From Nannocystis sp. RBIL2 (GTDB taxonomy: Bacteria; Myxococcota_A; Polyangia; Nannocystales; Nannocystaceae): a stretch of DNA of 64,000 bases. Every line of letters begins with the position of its first letter. Position 1 is the stretch's first letter. The position numbers and the translations under genes are program-made. The DNA lies in assembly GCF_026626745.1 (NCBI RefSeq), contig NZ_JAPNJW010000001.1:1518001-1582000 (forward strand), in the 5' to 3' direction. Positions 61,327 through 64,000 of the stretch are shown here, piece after piece. Under the pieces are notes generated by a model. The model was not told the DNA's origin. It saw only the letters and a program-made list of their open reading frames with translations, and did no database searches.

Positions 61327-61836
61327 ATGCTGCGCATGTCCCTGTGGAACTCAATCCTCATTGCGGCGATGGTCGCGGCTTGCGACTCGCCGGACGATGA
61401 GGCCCTGCTCGAACGATTGGACGAGGCGGAAGCAGGAAACGAAGCCCAGCGCGAGCTCACTCGTGGCGATGCGACCGAGGCGGAGGAGCGCGCGGGGGCC
61501 GAGGACCTGCTCGCCGAGGCGGAGCCCGATCCGGAGAAGCTCGACATCGACGACGAGCTGCCGATGGAGCTGGGAGGCGCGGTCGATCCGCTGTTGGGTC
61601 TCGAGAACGGCCAGGTCAAGGTCTTCAACCTGTGCCAGAGCCTGTCGCTGTATCAGTACAACCCCGCGTACCATGGTACGGAGGGCAATCCGGCCGAGGG
61701 GGTCGGAAACGGGAAGAAGTTGATCTGGCAGACGCTGTCGGGCACGCCGAACGGCTGGGCGACGGTCCTGAGCGCCGGCCAGGAGTACTGGGGTTGGCGC
61801 TACGCCCGCGTGGAGTGCCTGGGCGGCTCGTGGTGA
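61327..61836 (+). CDS. Small acidic lipoprotein
   Basis: The 169-aa product starts MLRMSLWNSILIAAMVAACD with a lipobox. The middle is strongly acidic (LLERLDEAEAGNEAQRELTR, EDLLAEAEPDPEKLDIDDEL). The last ~75 residues form a compact domain with aromatic residues (GNGKKLIWQTLSGTPNGWAT, EYWGWRYARVECLGG). It precedes another small exported gene by 59 bp; the two may act together. Confidence 0.72.
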   Translation: MLRMSLWNSILIAAMVAACDSPDDEALLERLDEAEAGNEAQRELTRGDATEAEERAGAEDLLAEAEPDPEKLDIDDELPMELGGAVDPLLGLENGQVKVFNLCQSLSLYQYNPAYHGTEGNPAEGVGNGKKLIWQTLSGTPNGWATVLSAGQEYWGWRYARVECLGGSW

Positions 61837-61895
61837 GCCGCGCTCGAGCACTCGATGAACCCTCGACGAACCTCCCTACCGATTCAGGAGATCCC

Positions 61896-62195
61896 ATGAA
61901 ACCTGCACACACCCGCTCCAACAAGTTCGCTGCGCTCCTCGCCGTGGCCACGCTCAGCGCCGCCGCCCTGACCTCCGGGGCCGCCTACGCTCTGCGGTCC
62001 GCCAACACCAATGGCACCTACCAGATCTGCGCGGACACCATCTATCTGCGCAACGCGCCCAACGGCCCCGCGATCGACACGCTCAAGGGCGGCACCCACT
62101 TCGAGGTGACCTCGAACGCCGGCGGCAACTGGGTGCATGGCTACTCTTATTGGGCCCAGAAGTCGGGCTGGCTGCAGAACGGTTGGTTCTGCTGA
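61896..62195 (+). CDS. Small exported SH3-like protein
   Basis: The 99-aa product has a signal peptide (NKFAALLAVATLSAAALTSG) and a compact domain. The domain (YQICADTIYLRNAPNGPAID, THFEVTSNAGGNWVHGYSYW) resembles bacterial SH3 (SH3_3) modules with the LRxxPxxxxxxxxLxxG pattern. TCAGGAG precedes the ATG by 5 nt. SH3 modules often bind cell-wall material. Confidence 0.78.
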   Translation: MKPAHTRSNKFAALLAVATLSAAALTSGAAYALRSANTNGTYQICADTIYLRNAPNGPAIDTLKGGTHFEVTSNAGGNWVHGYSYWAQKSGWLQNGWFC

Positions 62196-62418
62196 GAGCC
62201 TCTGTCGAGGCTCGATCGAACCGTCGATCGTGCGAGGGCCGACGAAGGGCCAATACGATTCGCTGTACGTCCTGCTCGACATCGACAGCCGCTGCGCCTT
62301 CGGCTGAACCCTGGCGCGAGACCGCGCACGTTGCGCTCCTGGGGAAAAATCCGCCGCGCGGTGCCGTTCCATCGGCACTGCCGCTTGATCGAGTTTCCCA
62401 AGGAGGCGACTCTATACC

Positions 62419-63513
62419 GTGTCTCCATGGCTTCCGGCGCTGCTCGCCGTCCTGTCGCTCGGGGCGCCGCCGGCCCGATCCGGCCGCGACGCGATCGACG
62501 TTCGCTGGCACGCGCCGCCCACGTGCCCGGACGAGGCCAGCGTTCGCGCTGCGATCGAGCGCTACGTCCGACGACCTCTCTCCGAGATCCGCGATCGTCG
62601 GCTGTCGATCATTGCCACCGCGCATCCGGCCGAATCGCACTGGTCGCTGACGATTTACACCGTCACCGCCGAGGGGACCCAGGAGCGCTCGATCCGCTAT
62701 GCGCACGGTTGCTCGCCGCTGGCCGACGCCGCCGCGGTGCTGATCGCCATGACGATCGACCCGCAGGTGCTCGGCCGCCTCGACGCAGCCGCCCTCGAAC
62801 TCGTGACCAGCGGGCCCGACGCTGCCCCGCCCGCGGAGCAGCCCATCTCTGCTCCCAAGCCGCCCCCCGCGCCCCCGGAACCCCCCGCAGAGCGACCGCC
62901 CGACCCTCCGGTCGCGGCCCCCGTGGCGCCCGCCCAGCCCTCCGCGCCATCTGCGCCGCCGCCGCGGCGCCGCCTGACACCGCGCGCCGCGGTTCGCCTC
63001 GCCGGCAGCCTCGGCTGGGGTGACCTCCCGTCCGTCGGCGGTGGTCTCGGCCTCGCGCTGGCCCTGCGTCTGGGCCGGTTTCAGACCGAGCTGGCGGCGG
63101 GCGGCTGGTTCCTGCGCAGCGTCAAGCTCGCCCTCCCTGGCGCCTCCGGGGCCGTGTTCGACCTGTGGAACCTCAGCGTGCGCGCCGGCTACGTCGTCCC
63201 CGCCGGCCGGCGCCTCGAAGTCCCGCTGCTGCTCGGCCTCGAGGCGGGCCAGCTCCACGTCCGCGGCGTCCGGCTCGTCGGCCCGGACGAGGCCCGCACC
63301 CCGTGGTTCGCCGTCGTCCTCTCGCCCGGGCTCGCCATCATCCCGCGCGAGTTCATCGCCATCGTGCTCGGTCTCGACGTCCTCGTCCCCGTGACGCGGC
63401 CCCGGTTCGTCGTCGAGGACGCGAGCGAGATCTTCCGCCCGCAGCCGATCGGCCTCCGCGGGTCTTTGGGCCTCGAATTCCGCTTTCCGAACCGGCGCTC
63501 ACGATCGCGTTGA
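62419..63513 (+). CDS. Exported protein with C-terminal beta-barrel-like domain
   Basis: A GTG-started 364-aa protein with a signal (VSPWLPALLAVLSLGAPPAR). An N-terminal periplasmic domain (DVRWHAPPTCPDEASVRAAI, with one disulfide) is followed by a Pro/Ala linker (about 140-185). The C-terminal half has alternating beta strands (GGGLGLALALRLGRFQTELA, LSVRAGYVVPAGRRLEVPLL, FIAIVLGLDVLVPVTRP). The layout is common in myxobacteria next to ECF sigma genes. It lies 31 bp before the sigma gene and is probably in one operon with it. Confidence 0.75.
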   Translation: MSPWLPALLAVLSLGAPPARSGRDAIDVRWHAPPTCPDEASVRAAIERYVRRPLSEIRDRRLSIIATAHPAESHWSLTIYTVTAEGTQERSIRYAHGCSPLADAAAVLIAMTIDPQVLGRLDAAALELVTSGPDAAPPAEQPISAPKPPPAPPEPPAERPPDPPVAAPVAPAQPSAPSAPPPRRRLTPRAAVRLAGSLGWGDLPSVGGGLGLALALRLGRFQTELAAGGWFLRSVKLALPGASGAVFDLWNLSVRAGYVVPAGRRLEVPLLLGLEAGQLHVRGVRLVGPDEARTPWFAVVLSPGLAIIPREFIAIVLGLDVLVPVTRPRFVVEDASEIFRPQPIGLRGSLGLEFRFPNRRSRSR

Positions 63514-63544
63514 TAATTTTCCCGGTCTCGCGGAACCAAGGACC

Positions 63545-64000
63545 GTGCCCTCCGCCGCCGCGCTCGCGCAGCTCGAAGCGCTCTACCGCGAGCACCACGG
63601 CTACGTGTGGCGCAGCCTGCAGCGCCTCGGCGTGCCCGAGCCCCACGTCGCCGACGCCATGCACGACGTCTTTCTCGTCGTCGCCCGGCGCCTGCACGAA
63701 TTCGAGCACCGCGCTGCCATGCGTACCTGGCTGTTCGCCATCGCGTTCCGCGTCGCTCAGGGCTTCCACCGCGACCGCCAGCGGCAGTCGCAGCGGGAGC
63801 AGCCCCTCGACGATCCCGACGCAGGTCCAGCCCCTGGCACCTCCGTCGACAACTCGATCGCCCTGCACCAATTGTTGCAGCGGCTCGATGACGACAAACG
63901 CGCCGTCTTCATCCTCGCTCACCTCGAGGGCATGACCGCCGCCGAGATCGCCACGGTCCTCGGCCTGAAGGTCCCGACCGTCTATTCGCGGTTGCGGCTC
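63545..64000 (+). CDS. ECF-type RNA polymerase sigma factor (3' end outside window)
   Basis: A GTG-started frame of 152 visible codons. Region 2 is present (DAMHDVFLVVARRLHEFEHR, AAMRTWLFAIAFRVAQGFHR) and region 4 is partly present (LDDDKRAVFILAHLEGMTAA, EIATVLGLKVPTVYSRLRL). The window ends inside the region-4 HTH. It should direct transcription in response to an envelope signal. The upstream exported protein is a candidate partner or target. Confidence 0.92.
   Translation, partial: MPSAAALAQLEALYREHHGYVWRSLQRLGVPEPHVADAMHDVFLVVARRLHEFEHRAAMRTWLFAIAFRVAQGFHRDRQRQSQREQPLDDPDAGPAPGTSVDNSIALHQLLQRLDDDKRAVFILAHLEGMTAAEIATVLGLKVPTVYSRLRL

Overview
The window is a GC-rich chromosomal segment. It most resembles a myxobacterium of the Nannocystis/Enhygromyxa/Plesiocystis type. 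This is inferred from gene content, not from a marker gene: eukaryote-like Ser/Thr kinases, an FHA regulator, about seventeen lipoproteins (many with a Thr/Ser-rich spacer straight after the lipobox cysteine), leucine-rich-repeat, CARDB and SBBP surface lipoproteins, SUKH (SMI1/KNR4) proteins, and frequent GTG starts. I see no rRNA, tRNA or CRISPR array.

Layout. 1-5.7 kb: a Cys-rich lipoprotein running off the left edge, then a secreted protein divergent from a kinase-FHA operon. 5.9-8.5 kb: gene debris (PQQ-propeller and RuvB-like fragments, IS5- and IS91-type transposase remnants) around an intact, possibly imported metallo-beta-lactamase-fold hydrolase. 8.5-13.3 kb: an M13 metallopeptidase lipoprotein, a GFA-family protein, a very unusual stand-alone RpoC-like zinc protein and a SUKH protein. 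13.5-17.0 kb: a TPR gene cut by an IS21-family element with a clean 5-bp target duplication. 17-19 kb: two lipoproteins among thioredoxin, metalloprotease and DUF4241 fragments. 19-24.8 kb: a Tat-signal SDR, a beta-helix-like lipoprotein and a regulator with two LuxR-type HTH domains. 25-40.3 kb: the surface-lipoprotein cluster (HExxH protein, two LRR paralogues, heme/copper monooxygenase, CARDB, SBBP) with a LytS/LytTR two-component pair in its middle. 40.6-43.8 kb: a TPR and ExbD-like pair and a small gene. 43.8-47.1 kb: an OsmC fragment and a partly duplicated A-B gene pair, one copy of which is fused to a GreA C-terminal fragment. 47.3-53.6 kb: a SUKH-NusA-NTD fusion, hypothetical proteins, a zinc-ribbon protein and a second kinase with a C-terminal DUF3592-like domain. 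54.1-64 kb: lipoproteins, a TetR-SDR operon, small membrane/secreted proteins, a frameshifted histidine phosphatase, and at the right edge an outer-membrane-type protein followed by an ECF sigma factor cut by the window end.

How the genes work together. The clearest units are kinase-FHA (2.6-5.7 kb), LytS-LytTR with three 21-bp-spaced direct repeats in the divergent control region (30.6-32.9 kb), TetR-SDR (55.8-57.2 kb) and membrane protein-ECF sigma (62.4-64 kb). The most unexpected theme is three stand-alone or fused pieces of the transcription machinery in accessory DNA: an RpoC N-terminal mimic (11.4 kb), a GreA C-terminal fragment (46.9 kb) and a NusA N-terminal domain joined to a SUKH domain (47.3 kb). 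Several genes carry one-base frameshifts, so some pseudogene calls could be sequence errors.
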